Assembly: GCA_027490725.1 (NCBI GenBank)
Contig: JAIXXN010000078.1
Coordinates: 1-64,000 of the forward strand
DNA: 64,000 nt
Source of the DNA: Oxalobacteraceae bacterium
GTDB lineage: Bacteria > Pseudomonadota > Gammaproteobacteria > Burkholderiales > Burkholderiaceae_D
Direction: 5' to 3'
How positions within the stretch are numbered: the first letter of the stretch is position 1; every line of letters begins with the position of its first letter. The translations under genes and the position numbers were made by a program. The notes under the pieces are model-generated. The model did no database searches, was not told the origin of the DNA, and was given only the letters and a program-made list of their open reading frames with translations. This document shows, piece after piece, positions 35,498 through 43,910 of this stretch.

Positions 35498-36166
35498 ATG
35501 ACTGCCCCACTGGATTCCACCCTCGTTGCCCAGTACCTGAGCGACAATCCGCGATTTTTCGAAGAACACGCTGACCTGCTGGCGGAAATTAAACTGTCCA
35601 GCCCCGTCACCGGCCGCGCCGTCTCGTTGCAGGAGCGCCAGATGGAAGTCATGCGCGACAAATACAAGACGCTGGAGTTGCGCATGAGCAACTTGATGCG
35701 TCTGGCCTCGGAAAACGAAGCCATCGCCAACAAGTTCCACCGCTGGACCAAGATCTTGCTGGAATCGGAAGATGTGGGTTCCATACCACACGCTGTGACC
35801 AGTGGTCTGAAATCGAGTTTTGATGTACCGCAGGTAACTTTGCGGATCTGGAATACCGAAGCAGAATACGCCGGCGAGTGGTTTGTGCGCGGTGTTTCCG
35901 ACGATGCCCGTATCTTCGCCAACAGCCTGATGGCGCCTTACTGCGGCACCAACAAGGACTTCGAAGCGGTCAGCTGGCTGGACGATCCGACCGGCATCAC
36001 CTCGACCGTGATCATCCCGCTGCGCAAGTCGGGCAACAAAGATGCCTTCGGCCTGCTGATTCTGGGCTCGGCCGATCCGGCACGCTTCACCTCGCTGATG
36101 GCCACCGACTTCCTGATCCACATCGGCGAAACCAGTAGCACGGCGCTGGCCTGGCTGCTGGCCTAA
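35498..36166 (+). CDS. DUF484 family protein
   Basis: This 222-residue protein has the DUF484 pattern: VAQYLSDNPRFFEEHADLLAEIKL at the N-terminus, a short coiled coil (LQERQMEVMRDKYKTLELRMSNLMRLA), then a GAF-like domain. Function is not established. The family is usually encoded next to xerC, as here (16 bases upstream). A TAGAAT at 35455-35460 after the porin terminators is a possible -10. Confidence 0.9.
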   Translation: MTAPLDSTLVAQYLSDNPRFFEEHADLLAEIKLSSPVTGRAVSLQERQMEVMRDKYKTLELRMSNLMRLASENEAIANKFHRWTKILLESEDVGSIPHAVTSGLKSSFDVPQVTLRIWNTEAEYAGEWFVRGVSDDARIFANSLMAPYCGTNKDFEAVSWLDDPTGITSTVIIPLRKSGNKDAFGLLILGSADPARFTSLMATDFLIHIGETSSTALAWLLA

Positions 36167-36182
36167 GCGCTCGCGCACTCCC

Positions 36183-37118
36183 ATGTCCGTCTCTCCAGAC
36201 CCCCGACTGGGCTGGATAGACGGCTACCTGGCGCAACTGCGTACCCAGCGCCAGCTTTCCCCCCACACCGTCAGTGCCTACGCGCGCGATCTGCGCCAAC
36301 TGGCCAGCCTCACGCCCGGCGTCGACTGGCCACAACTTGAACACAACACGATCCGCCGTCTGGCCGCCACCCTGCATGGGCGTGGCCTCGATCCCCGCTC
36401 GATTGCCCGCAAGCTATCGAGCTGGCGCGGCTTTTTCGACTGGCTCGGTGAGCAGTTGCCGCTGGCGAGCAATCCCGTGCAAGGCATCCGCCCGCCGAAA
36501 CGCGCCCGTAACCTGCCACGCGCCCTGTCAGTGGACGACGCCGTGCAACTGGTGGCGCCTGCCGCAGTGCACGCCGGCAGCAGCCCCGAACCCGCCGAGC
36601 TGTGCAATCAAGCCATGTTCGAACTGCTGTATTCCAGCGGCCTGCGGGTCTCGGAACTGACGGCGCTGGACCTGCATGCCGGTCCCGGCGCACTAGGCTG
36701 GGTGGTGCCGGAAAGCGGCGAAGTGCTGGTCACCGGTAAAGGGAATAAACAGCGGGTGGTACCGGTCGGGGCGGCAGCGCTGGCGGCACTGACAGCCTGG
36801 CTGGCGGTACGCCCGGCACCGCGCGACGGCAGCAATGCCTTGTTTTTAAGCAGTCGTGCTCGCCGCATGAGTCCACGGGTGGTGCAGCAACGCCTGCGCG
36901 CGCGCGGGCTGGCACATGGCACGGCGGTGTCCGTGCACCCGCACATGCTGCGCCATTCCTTTGCCTCGCACGTGCTGCAATCGTCCGGCGACTTGCGCGC
37001 CGTTCAGGAAATGCTAGGCCACTCCAGCATCAGTTCGACGCAAGTCTACACGGCGCTTGATTTCCAGCATCTGGCGGCTGTCTACGATCAGGCGCATCCG
37101 CGCGCAAAACGCAAATAA
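36183..37118 (+). CDS. xerC: tyrosine recombinase XerC
   Basis: The 311-residue enzyme resolves chromosome dimers at dif together with XerD. It has an N-terminal SAM-like core-binding domain (LSPHTVSAYARDLRQL). The catalytic residues are the arginine in SGLRVSEL, the lysine in GKGNKQR, HPHMLRH (His and Arg), the histidine in LGHSS and the tyrosine in TQVYT. The adjacency to DUF484 supports XerC over XerD. It is not part of an integron or phage: no att site or cargo is seen. Confidence 0.93.
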   Translation: MSVSPDPRLGWIDGYLAQLRTQRQLSPHTVSAYARDLRQLASLTPGVDWPQLEHNTIRRLAATLHGRGLDPRSIARKLSSWRGFFDWLGEQLPLASNPVQGIRPPKRARNLPRALSVDDAVQLVAPAAVHAGSSPEPAELCNQAMFELLYSSGLRVSELTALDLHAGPGALGWVVPESGEVLVTGKGNKQRVVPVGAAALAALTAWLAVRPAPRDGSNALFLSSRARRMSPRVVQQRLRARGLAHGTAVSVHPHMLRHSFASHVLQSSGDLRAVQEMLGHSSISSTQVYTALDFQHLAAVYDQAHPRAKRK

Positions 37119-37243
37119 GCCCCCTCTGCGCTGGCTCAAGCGTGCAGTTTGCGCGCACGCGGCGAATTCCGGCATAATCGGCTGCTTGAATTTCCCCGCT
37201 TCATCCCCATCTAGCTCACTTATTGACCCGACTGGCACGCACC

Positions 37244-38329
37244 ATGGCACTGATCCCCACCACCATCCTCACCGGCTTCCTCGGCGCAGGTAAAACCACC
37301 CTGCTCAACCGCATCCTGCAAGAGCCGCATGGCATGCGCATCGCCGTGATCGAAAACGAGTTTGGTCAGGAAAATATCGATAACGAAATTCTGGTGCAGG
37401 ACAGTGGCGAACAGATCATCGAAATGAACAATGGCTGCATCTGCTGCACCGTGCGGGGCGACCTGATCGTGGCACTCAGCAAACTGGCGCAGCAGCGCGA
37501 GGCCGGTACTTTACAGTTTGACCGCGTGGTCATCGAAACCACCGGTCTGGCCAATCCCGGCCCGGTAGCCCAGACCTTCTTCGTTGACGAAGAAGTGGGC
37601 ACTCACTACATGCTCGACGCCGTGGTGACCGTCGTCGATGCGCGACATGCCATGGAGCAGCTGGACCAGCACGAAGAAGCCCAGCGTCAGGTCGGATTTG
37701 CCGACAAATTACTGCTGTCAAAAACCGATCTGGTGTCGCCGCAACAACTGGCCGCGCTGACCGATCGCCTGAAGCGCATCAATCCGCGCGCGCCGATCAG
37801 CACCAGCGACTTCGGCCGCGCACCGCTCAGCGAAGTGCTGGACCTGAAAGGCTTCCTGCTCAACGATAAGCTGGAACTCGACCCTGATTTCCTGCGTACC
37901 GAGCAGGCCCATGAAGAAGGCCATGTGCATGACGAGCACTGCGGTCATCATCACGACGATGAGCACGAGCACGAGCACGGGCATGCACACGAGCACGGGC
38001 ATGGCCATAACCACCACCACGCTCACCACAGCGACGAGATTGCCGCTTTCGTGTTCAAGAGCCAGCGCCCCTTCGATCCGGCCAAACTCGACGATTTCCT
38101 TGGCGGACTGGTGAATGCCTACGGTCCGCGCATGTTGCGCTATAAAGGCGTATTGTGGATGAAGGAAGCCGATCGCAAGGTGGTGTTCCAGGGCGTGCAT
38201 CAAATCATGGGCAGCGACCTGGGTGCCAAATGGGGAGAAAACGACGTTCGTGGCAGCAAAATGGTATTTATCGGCAAAAATCTACCGAAAGACATCTTTA
38301 TTAGCGGTTTAGAACAATGTCTGGTATAA
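37244..38329 (+). CDS. COG0523 (CobW/ZNG) metal-chaperone GTPase with His-rich loop
   Basis: This 361-residue G3E GTPase has Walker A GFLGAGKTT (residues 11-19), the metal-binding GCICC (64-68) and the ETTGLANP segment. Residues about 225-264 are dominated by His, Asp and Glu, with many HxH pairs, and would bind zinc or a similar metal. A CobW C-terminal domain follows. Family members deliver zinc or other metals to client proteins. No Zur-type palindrome is visible in the 125 bases upstream. The gene precedes a cysteine-poor dksA, a pairing reported for zinc-responsive COG0523 proteins. Ribosome-binding site is weak. Confidence 0.92.
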   Translation: MALIPTTILTGFLGAGKTTLLNRILQEPHGMRIAVIENEFGQENIDNEILVQDSGEQIIEMNNGCICCTVRGDLIVALSKLAQQREAGTLQFDRVVIETTGLANPGPVAQTFFVDEEVGTHYMLDAVVTVVDARHAMEQLDQHEEAQRQVGFADKLLLSKTDLVSPQQLAALTDRLKRINPRAPISTSDFGRAPLSEVLDLKGFLLNDKLELDPDFLRTEQAHEEGHVHDEHCGHHHDDEHEHEHGHAHEHGHGHNHHHAHHSDEIAAFVFKSQRPFDPAKLDDFLGGLVNAYGPRMLRYKGVLWMKEADRKVVFQGVHQIMGSDLGAKWGENDVRGSKMVFIGKNLPKDIFISGLEQCLV

Positions 38330-38418
38330 ACTATCGGGGTTTTGTGGGGATGGCTAAAAAGCCACAAAATTCGGGCTGATTAAATGTAAACTCTGTCGTA
38401 TCGAAGGTAAGCGAAGTT

Positions 38419-38865
38419 ATGACCAAAACTAATAAATCGACCCCCGCCGCTGCCGAACGCATCCTGACTGAAGAAGAAATTCTGAAGATGGATGAAAAGG
38501 ATTATATGAATCCGGCACAAATGGCGTTTTTCAAAGCCAAGCTGCAGTCACTGGAAAAAGAGCTGCTGAAAAACGCAGGCGAAACCACCGAACACCTGCG
38601 CGAAACCGTGCTGGTGCCGGATCCGGCTGACCGCGCCACCATCGAAGAAGAACACGCGCTGGAACTGCGTACCCGCGACCGCGAACGCAAACTGCTGAAA
38701 AAAGTACAACAGTCCATCGTCGCGATCGATTCCGGTGATTACGGCTGGTGCGAAGAAACCGGCGAACCGATCGGCATCCCGCGCCTGATCGCCCGTCCGA
38801 CGGCGACGCTGTCGCTGGAAGCCCAGCAACGCCGCGAACTGAAGCAGAAACTGTACGGCGACTAA
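38419..38865 (+). CDS. dksA: DksA-family RNA polymerase regulator with only one zinc-finger cysteine
   Basis: The 148-residue protein works with ppGpp at the RNA polymerase secondary channel. The coiled-coil tip keeps the acidic DPADRA (68-73). In the globular part the first cysteine is present (C111 in YGWCEETGE), but the other three ligands are replaced by Thr, Ser and Ala (ETGEP, ATLSLEAQ), so zinc binding is not expected. Such C-minus DksA proteins are known in proteobacteria and can work when zinc is scarce. No other dksA is in the window, so I cannot say whether this is the only copy. A terminator follows 15 bases after the stop. Confidence 0.93.
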   Translation: MTKTNKSTPAAAERILTEEEILKMDEKDYMNPAQMAFFKAKLQSLEKELLKNAGETTEHLRETVLVPDPADRATIEEEHALELRTRDRERKLLKKVQQSIVAIDSGDYGWCEETGEPIGIPRLIARPTATLSLEAQQRRELKQKLYGD

Positions 38866-38880
38866 GTCCCGTCACTCCAG

Positions 38881-38908
38881 AAAAGCACGCAGCCGCGTGC
38901 TTTTTTTT
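38881..38908 (+). terminator. intrinsic terminator of dksA
   Basis: AAAGCACGC (38882-38890) and GCGTGCTTT pair around AGCC, running into an eight-T tract at 38901-38908. It lies directly ahead of the hslVU promoter. Confidence 0.92.
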
Positions 38909-38911
38909 CGT

Positions 38912-38939
38912 CTTGCATTTGCCGATGCGCGCCCCATAT
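38912..38939 (+). promoter_or_regulatory. sigma-32-like heat-shock promoter of hslVU
   Basis: CTTGCA (38912-38917) and CCCCATAT (38932-38939) are separated by 14 bases. This matches the heat-shock sigma factor pattern CTTGAA with CCCCAT-T and spacing 13-15. It begins 3 bases after the dksA terminator and lies 38 bases before the hslV start codon. Confidence 0.8.
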
Positions 38940-38977
38940 GCTCGGCATTGGCAGTTTGCATTGACTCTGAGGGAACT

Positions 38978-39520
38978 ATGGAACAATTTCACGGCACCAC
39001 CATCCTGTGTGTACGGCGCGGCAATACGGTCGCGCTGGGCGGCGATGGCCAGGTCACGCTGGGTAACATCGTCATGAAGGGCACCGCCCGTAAAGTCCGC
39101 AAGGTGTATGGCGGCAAGGTGCTGGTGGGCTTTGCCGGCGGCACGGCGGACGCGTTCACGCTGCTCGACCGTTTCGAAGGCAAACTGGAAAAGCATCAGG
39201 GCAATCTCTTGCGCGCTTCGGTGGAACTGGCCAAGGACTGGCGTACCGACCGCGTGTTGCGCCGGCTTGAAGCGATGCTGCTGGTGGCCGATCAGGAGTC
39301 GACGCTGGTGATTACCGGCAATGGCGACGTGCTCGAACCGGAAGGTGGCGTGGGCGCGATCGGCTCGGGCGGAAGCTACGCGCAGTCGGCCGCGCGGGCG
39401 CTGGTGGACAACACCACCCTCACCCCGGCCGAAATTGTCAGCAAATCGCTGACGATCGCCGGTGAACTGTGCATCTACACCAATCTGAACCACATCATCG
39501 AGACTCTGGATCCAGCATGA
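38978..39520 (+). CDS. hslV: ATP-dependent protease subunit HslV
   Basis: The 180-residue peptidase subunit of the HslUV (ClpQY) protease uses an N-terminal threonine. Here the product begins MEQFHGTTILCVRR, so six residues must be removed to expose the Thr. GGDGQVTLGN and GSGGSYAQSAARAL are family motifs. GAGGGA precedes ATG 38978; the longer frame starts inside the terminator. Its stop overlaps hslU as ATGA. Confidence 0.96.
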   Translation: MEQFHGTTILCVRRGNTVALGGDGQVTLGNIVMKGTARKVRKVYGGKVLVGFAGGTADAFTLLDRFEGKLEKHQGNLLRASVELAKDWRTDRVLRRLEAMLLVADQESTLVITGNGDVLEPEGGVGAIGSGGSYAQSAARALVDNTTLTPAEIVSKSLTIAGELCIYTNLNHIIETLDPA

Positions 39521-40854
39521 ACATGACTCCGCAAGAAATCGTCGGCGAACTCGACAAGCACGTGGTCGGTCAGGCCAAAGCCAAGAAGGCCGTCGCCATC
39601 GCCCTGCGCAACCGCTGGCGTCGCCAGCAGGTGGCCGAGCCGCTACGCCACGAAATCACCCCGAAAAATATTCTGATGATCGGCCCCACCGGGGTCGGCA
39701 AGACAGAAATCGCGCGCCGCCTGGCCAAGCTGGCCGATGCACCGTTCATCAAGATCGAAGCCACAAAGTTTACGGAAGTCGGCTACGTCGGTCGCGATGT
39801 CGATACCATCATCCGTGATCTGATCGACATTGGCATCAAACAGACCCGTTCTGCGGAAATGGCCAAGGTCCGGGCACGGGCCGAAGATGCCGCCGAAGAC
39901 CGTATTCTCGATATTCTGCTGCCACCGGCACGCGACTTCGGCTTCAATCCGCCCGCTGGTGAAGCACCGAAAGAAGGCGACACCACCCGCCAGACCTTCC
40001 GCAAGCGTCTGCGTCAGGGTGATCTGGACGACAAGGAAATCGAGATCGAGCTGGCCGAGCAAGGCCCGCAGATGGAAATCATGGCGCCACCCGGCATGGA
40101 AGAGATGACGGAACAGATCAAAGGCATGTTCTCGGGTCTGGGCAATGCACGCAAGAAAGCCCGCAAGATCAAGATCCGCGAAGCCATGAAACTGCTGCTC
40201 GATGAGGAAGCCGCCAAACTGGTCAACGACGAGGAAATGAAGCAGAAGGCCATCCAGAACGTCGAGCAGAACGGCATCGTCTTCCTCGACGAAATCGACA
40301 AGATCGCCTCGCGTTCGGAAGTGGGCGGCGCCGATGTGTCGCGCGCCGGGGTACAGCGCGACCTGCTGCCGCTGGTGGAAGGCACCACCGTCAACACCAA
40401 GTACGGCATGATCCGCACCGATCACATCCTGTTCATCGCGTCCGGCGCCTTCCATCTGGCCAAGCCGTCCGACCTGATTCCGGAACTGCAGGGGCGTTTC
40501 CCGATCCGCGTGGAACTGGAATCGCTGTCGATCGCCGATTTCGAACGCATCCTGACCAGCACCGATGCCTGCCTGACGCGTCAGTATGCAGCCCTGCTGG
40601 CAACGGAAAATGTCACGATCGAATTTGCCCCGGACGGCATCACCCGGCTGGCGCAGATTGCCCACTCGGTCAACGAGCGCACCGAAAACATCGGCGCGCG
40701 CCGGCTCTACACGGTGATGGAAAAGCTGCTCGAGGAACTGTCGTTCAGCGCCAGCGACACCAGCGGCCAGCAGATCACCATTGATGCCGACTACGTCAAT
40801 GCGCGACTGGACGCCCTGTCCGTCGACGAAGATCTGTCGCGCTACGTGCTGTAA
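39517..40854 (+). CDS. hslU: ATP-dependent protease ATPase subunit HslU
   Basis: The 445-residue AAA+ unfoldase feeds substrates to HslV. It has the N-terminal TPQEIVGELDKHVVGQ, Walker A GPTGVGKTE, the EVGYVGRD pore motif, a long I-domain, Walker B VFLDEIDK and the C-terminal DLSRYVL tail that inserts into HslV. The ATG overlaps the hslV stop. The stop codon lies in the loop of a strong hairpin. Confidence 0.97.
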   Translation: MNMTPQEIVGELDKHVVGQAKAKKAVAIALRNRWRRQQVAEPLRHEITPKNILMIGPTGVGKTEIARRLAKLADAPFIKIEATKFTEVGYVGRDVDTIIRDLIDIGIKQTRSAEMAKVRARAEDAAEDRILDILLPPARDFGFNPPAGEAPKEGDTTRQTFRKRLRQGDLDDKEIEIELAEQGPQMEIMAPPGMEEMTEQIKGMFSGLGNARKKARKIKIREAMKLLLDEEAAKLVNDEEMKQKAIQNVEQNGIVFLDEIDKIASRSEVGGADVSRAGVQRDLLPLVEGTTVNTKYGMIRTDHILFIASGAFHLAKPSDLIPELQGRFPIRVELESLSIADFERILTSTDACLTRQYAALLATENVTIEFAPDGITRLAQIAHSVNERTENIGARRLYTVMEKLLEELSFSASDTSGQQITIDADYVNARLDALSVDEDLSRYVL

Positions 40855-40880
40855 GCACGTAGCGTGATACGATACCTTTT
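40840..40880 (+). terminator. terminator-like hairpin overlapping the hslU stop codon
   Basis: CGCTACGTGC (40840-40849) and GCACGTAGCG (40855-40864) form a perfect 10-bp stem. Its five-base loop TGTAA contains the hslU stop codon. A T-rich stretch (CCTTTTGTTCTTT) begins about 10 bases later. The left arm codes for the last residues of HslU. Confidence 0.6.
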
Positions 40881-40901
40881 GTTCTTTGCACAAGGTCGCG
40901 T

Positions 40902-41651
40902 ATGAGCTCACCGGAAGTCCTCCTCAACGTGTTGCGCAACCAGTTGCGCGGCGCGGGCGTCACCTACAAGATGCTGGCCGAACGTATCGACATGAGCGAA
41001 TCGAGCGTGAAGCGGATGTTCGGGCAGCAGGATATGCCCCTGTCGCGGTTAGCGCAGATCTGCAAAGCAGCCGGAGTAGCCATGGAAGACGTGCTGCGCG
41101 CGGCAGCCGATGCCACGCCACAAGCCGATACCCTCACCCTGACCCAGGAAAAATCCCTGCTGGCGCAACCCCATCTGCTGCTGATGGCAATCTGCTGCCT
41201 CGGTCACTGGACTCTGGAACAGGTGCTGGAAACCTACAAGCTGACAGAAACCGAATGCATACTGCTGCTGGCAGAACTGGACCGGCTGGGACTGATCGAA
41301 CTGAAACCGCTGAACCGCTACCGGCTGCGCGTCTCGAACGCCTTCCGCTGGTTACCGGACGGGCCGGTGCAGCAATTCTTCCGCCAGCACGTGGTGGCCG
41401 ATTATTTTGCAGGCAGTTTTAACGGCGCCGGGGAAACTCTGCTGTGCCTGCCAGCGCGCTTATCGCTGTCCAGCGCACAGGAACTAGTGGGCCGCATCCA
41501 GCAACTGGCCGGCGAACTGGCACGCTTGCACCAGAGCGAACGCAAACTGGCGCCGCACGAGCGCGACGGCTTTACGCTGCTGGTCGGCTTCCGCTCGTGG
41601 GAGTTTTCCGCCTTCACGGCACTGCGCCGCAGCGCCCCGCCTACCAGATAG
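40902..41651 (+). CDS. XRE-family helix-turn-helix regulator
   Basis: The 249-residue protein begins with a Cro/CI-type helix-turn-helix (residues ~17-65: YKMLAERIDMSESSVKRMF, then MPLSRLAQICKAAG). The remaining ~180 residues include a winged-helix-like middle (TETECILLLAELDRLGLIEL) and a C-terminal region (FFRQHVVADYFAGSF) that I cannot assign. It may sense a small ligand. Target genes are unknown. It follows hslU and overlaps the end of the convergent patatin gene by 11 bases. Confidence 0.85.
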   Translation: MSSPEVLLNVLRNQLRGAGVTYKMLAERIDMSESSVKRMFGQQDMPLSRLAQICKAAGVAMEDVLRAAADATPQADTLTLTQEKSLLAQPHLLLMAICCLGHWTLEQVLETYKLTETECILLLAELDRLGLIELKPLNRYRLRVSNAFRWLPDGPVQQFFRQHVVADYFAGSFNGAGETLLCLPARLSLSSAQELVGRIQQLAGELARLHQSERKLAPHERDGFTLLVGFRSWEFSAFTALRRSAPPTR

Positions 41652-43902
41652 GACCGAGGAACAGATAGCCGCTGCTGTTGCCACCCTTGGTGGTGCCGGC
41701 CGCGAAATACAGGGGGCCGAAGCGGGTATCGACCGCAACAAAACCGCTGGCCGCCTGACGCAGCGCGCCCCAGCGCAGCGGACTGTCGGGGCTATACGCA
41801 CCGCCCGCTTCCAGCGAAAAGCCCAGCCGCACATCGCCACCCAGTGCCGCCGGCATGGCGCCGATGCTGCGCGCCATCACCAGCCGCCCGAAGATGGTGC
41901 GACTGCCCATCACCGATTGCGGCGTCGAGCCGGACAGGCGCATAAAGCCGCCCAGTGTATTGGCCGAGTTACCACCCACGCTGCGCGACCATTCGGCATA
42001 CACATGCCCGGCCCAGCGACTGCGACTAAAGGCCTGCAAACCCTGCACTGACTGGTTTGCCGCCACGGGCCCCTCGGCCTGGGCGTGCATCAGGCGCTGC
42101 CATTTCAGATTGAACAGCGTGCCTCGGGTGGGGAAGGCCACTGTATCCAGGCTATCAACGTCAAACGACAACTCCTGTACCGTCCTGATCTGGCTCAGTT
42201 CCGTATGGTCTTCGGGCAAGCTCTGATGCCCCACCACCTTCTGCCGGCCTACCCGGTAACGCAGATCGCCCCAGTGGCCGAGCTGACGCCCCAGCGAGAC
42301 ACTGGCGGTCCCGGCTTTAAAGGCATAGCGCGCCTGCCGGAAACCGCTGCTGTCGAACAGGTCGGCCGCTGCCGAACTATAGGCCAGTTCCGGCGCCACA
42401 TACCACTGCGAGCCCACGCCCAGCGGCTGCCAGAACTGCAGCCCCAGCGCACGCTCGGTCCCCACCCCCGCCACAGTACGCAACTCGGCGCCCCAGTCAT
42501 TCAGGGACGACAGCACATGCATGCCTTTCAGTTCGAAGGCATTGTTATCGGTAAAATCGCTGCTCAGTTCCAGCCCCACCCGCAAGCGGCTGCGTGCCCA
42601 GTCCGCCTCGGTCGGCTTGATCAGCACCGTGCGGCCATCGCGGTCGTCACGGATTTCCGTTTCCACCCGCGCCAGATCACCGCGCCCGAACAGCTGATTG
42701 CCAGCTGTCTGCACCTGCTCGCTGGTTGCCAGCGCGCCCACTTTCAAGCCTGACTGCACCAGCAATTCCTCGGGATTGATGCGGCCACTGGGAGCGACTT
42801 CGATTTTAGTCAGCATCACCGGCTGGTCGACCCCGACCGGTGCCGACAGGCGTTTCACTTCATACGCCGCGTACTGTGCTTCCGGCAGCGCCAGTTGCAG
42901 CAACTGGCTGCTCATGGCGCGCACCGCCGCTTCGCCGGATTTCATGGCGCGATCATGGCGGGCAAAGTCGAGGAAACCTATTCCGCCCAGATCCGGCTGC
43001 AGCAGGACATCCCCGGGGCGCAGCTCCTTGAGCGAGCGCTGCACATTCTGCTCGGTGAGGATCTGCAGCATCTGCTGCGCCACACTGACGGCGCTGACCA
43101 ATTCCTTTTCCTGTGCCAGCGGCGTACCGACGTTGACGGCGATGATGATTTCCGCCCCCATCTCGCGCGCCACATCGACCGGCAGATTGCGCACCAGACC
43201 ACCGTCGACCAGCAGCCGCTGGTTCACCCGCACCGGCGCGAACACCCCCGGAACAGCCAGCGAGGCGCGCATCGCGAGGAACAGCGGGGTATCGCTCAGT
43301 TCCACCAGTTCTCCCGTCACCAGATCGGAAGCCACCGAACGGAACGGCAGTTGCAGCAGATTCACCGGCTTGTCGCGCGCGCCATGCGGCAGCACGCGGG
43401 TCAGCGCCAGTTCCAGCGCCTCGTTACCGGCGGCCGCCGGCGGCAGCGACACGCCATCCAGGCGCGCCCCGAATTCGATGCGCGACGGCAGCAGCAGATC
43501 CTCTTCGCGGCGCCGGTACACCAGCTCATCGCGCGGCGGACGGTCCGCCACCACGGCATTCCAGTCAGTACGGCGCACCAGCCGTTCCAGCTGCTCCACC
43601 GAGCTGCCGGCCGCATATGCGCCACCAACCACACTGCCCATACTGGTGCCGACCACGATGTCCACCGGCACCCGCAATTCCTGCAAAGCGCGCAGCACAC
43701 CAATGTGGGCGAAGCCGCGGGCACCACCACCGGACAGTACCAGCGCCACTTTCGGCCTGACCTTGAGCGCTGCGTCGGGCGCGATCGAACTGGTTTGCGG
43801 CGTAATGCTGGACGCAGGGGCCTGCGCCTGCGCTGTGACGCCCAGGGTAGAAAGCAAAAAGCCGCAGCACAGTGCAGCGGCCAGAGTACGGGAGATCAGC
43901 AT
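41641..43902 (-). CDS. patatin-like phospholipase with POTRA and outer-membrane barrel (type Vd)
   Basis: This 753-residue protein has a signal peptide (AALCCGFLLSTLGVTAQAQA), a patatin domain with oxyanion loop GGGARGFAHIG, nucleophile GTSMG and DGGLVRNLP, then a POTRA-like region and a C-terminal Omp85-type beta barrel of about 350 residues ending in GPIW. This is the layout of type Vd autotransporters such as PlpD, where the lipase domain is displayed outside. The catalytic dyad Ser/Asp is intact. It starts 8 bases after gspC on the same strand, so it is likely co-transcribed with the T2SS. Confidence 0.9.
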   Translation of the reverse strand: MLISRTLAAALCCGFLLSTLGVTAQAQAPASSITPQTSSIAPDAALKVRPKVALVLSGGGARGFAHIGVLRALQELRVPVDIVVGTSMGSVVGGAYAAGSSVEQLERLVRRTDWNAVVADRPPRDELVYRRREEDLLLPSRIEFGARLDGVSLPPAAAGNEALELALTRVLPHGARDKPVNLLQLPFRSVASDLVTGELVELSDTPLFLAMRASLAVPGVFAPVRVNQRLLVDGGLVRNLPVDVAREMGAEIIIAVNVGTPLAQEKELVSAVSVAQQMLQILTEQNVQRSLKELRPGDVLLQPDLGGIGFLDFARHDRAMKSGEAAVRAMSSQLLQLALPEAQYAAYEVKRLSAPVGVDQPVMLTKIEVAPSGRINPEELLVQSGLKVGALATSEQVQTAGNQLFGRGDLARVETEIRDDRDGRTVLIKPTEADWARSRLRVGLELSSDFTDNNAFELKGMHVLSSLNDWGAELRTVAGVGTERALGLQFWQPLGVGSQWYVAPELAYSSAAADLFDSSGFRQARYAFKAGTASVSLGRQLGHWGDLRYRVGRQKVVGHQSLPEDHTELSQIRTVQELSFDVDSLDTVAFPTRGTLFNLKWQRLMHAQAEGPVAANQSVQGLQAFSRSRWAGHVYAEWSRSVGGNSANTLGGFMRLSGSTPQSVMGSRTIFGRLVMARSIGAMPAALGGDVRLGFSLEAGGAYSPDSPLRWGALRQAASGFVAVDTRFGPLYFAAGTTKGGNSSGYLFLGPIW

Positions 43903-43910
43903 GGCGTAAC

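Noticed and set aside
36183..37118. Possible mobile-element integrase
   Set aside because: The tyrosine recombinase is adjacent to DUF484, has the XerC layout, and no attachment site, cargo or tRNA target is near; it is the housekeeping XerC.
37119..37243. Zur operator upstream of the COG0523 gene
   Set aside because: I looked for an AT-rich palindrome of the GTTATA/TATAAC kind and found none in this gap.
37916..38035. CAC/GAC-rich repeat as a CRISPR-like or satellite array
   Set aside because: It is in-frame coding for the His-rich metal loop of the COG0523 GTPase and has no spacer structure.
38340..38369. Inverted repeat TTTTGTGG/CCACAAAA after the COG0523 gene as a terminator
   Set aside because: The stem is AT-rich with no T-tract after it and competes with an inner GGCT/AGCC hairpin; it could equally be part of the dksA promoter region, so I did not call it.
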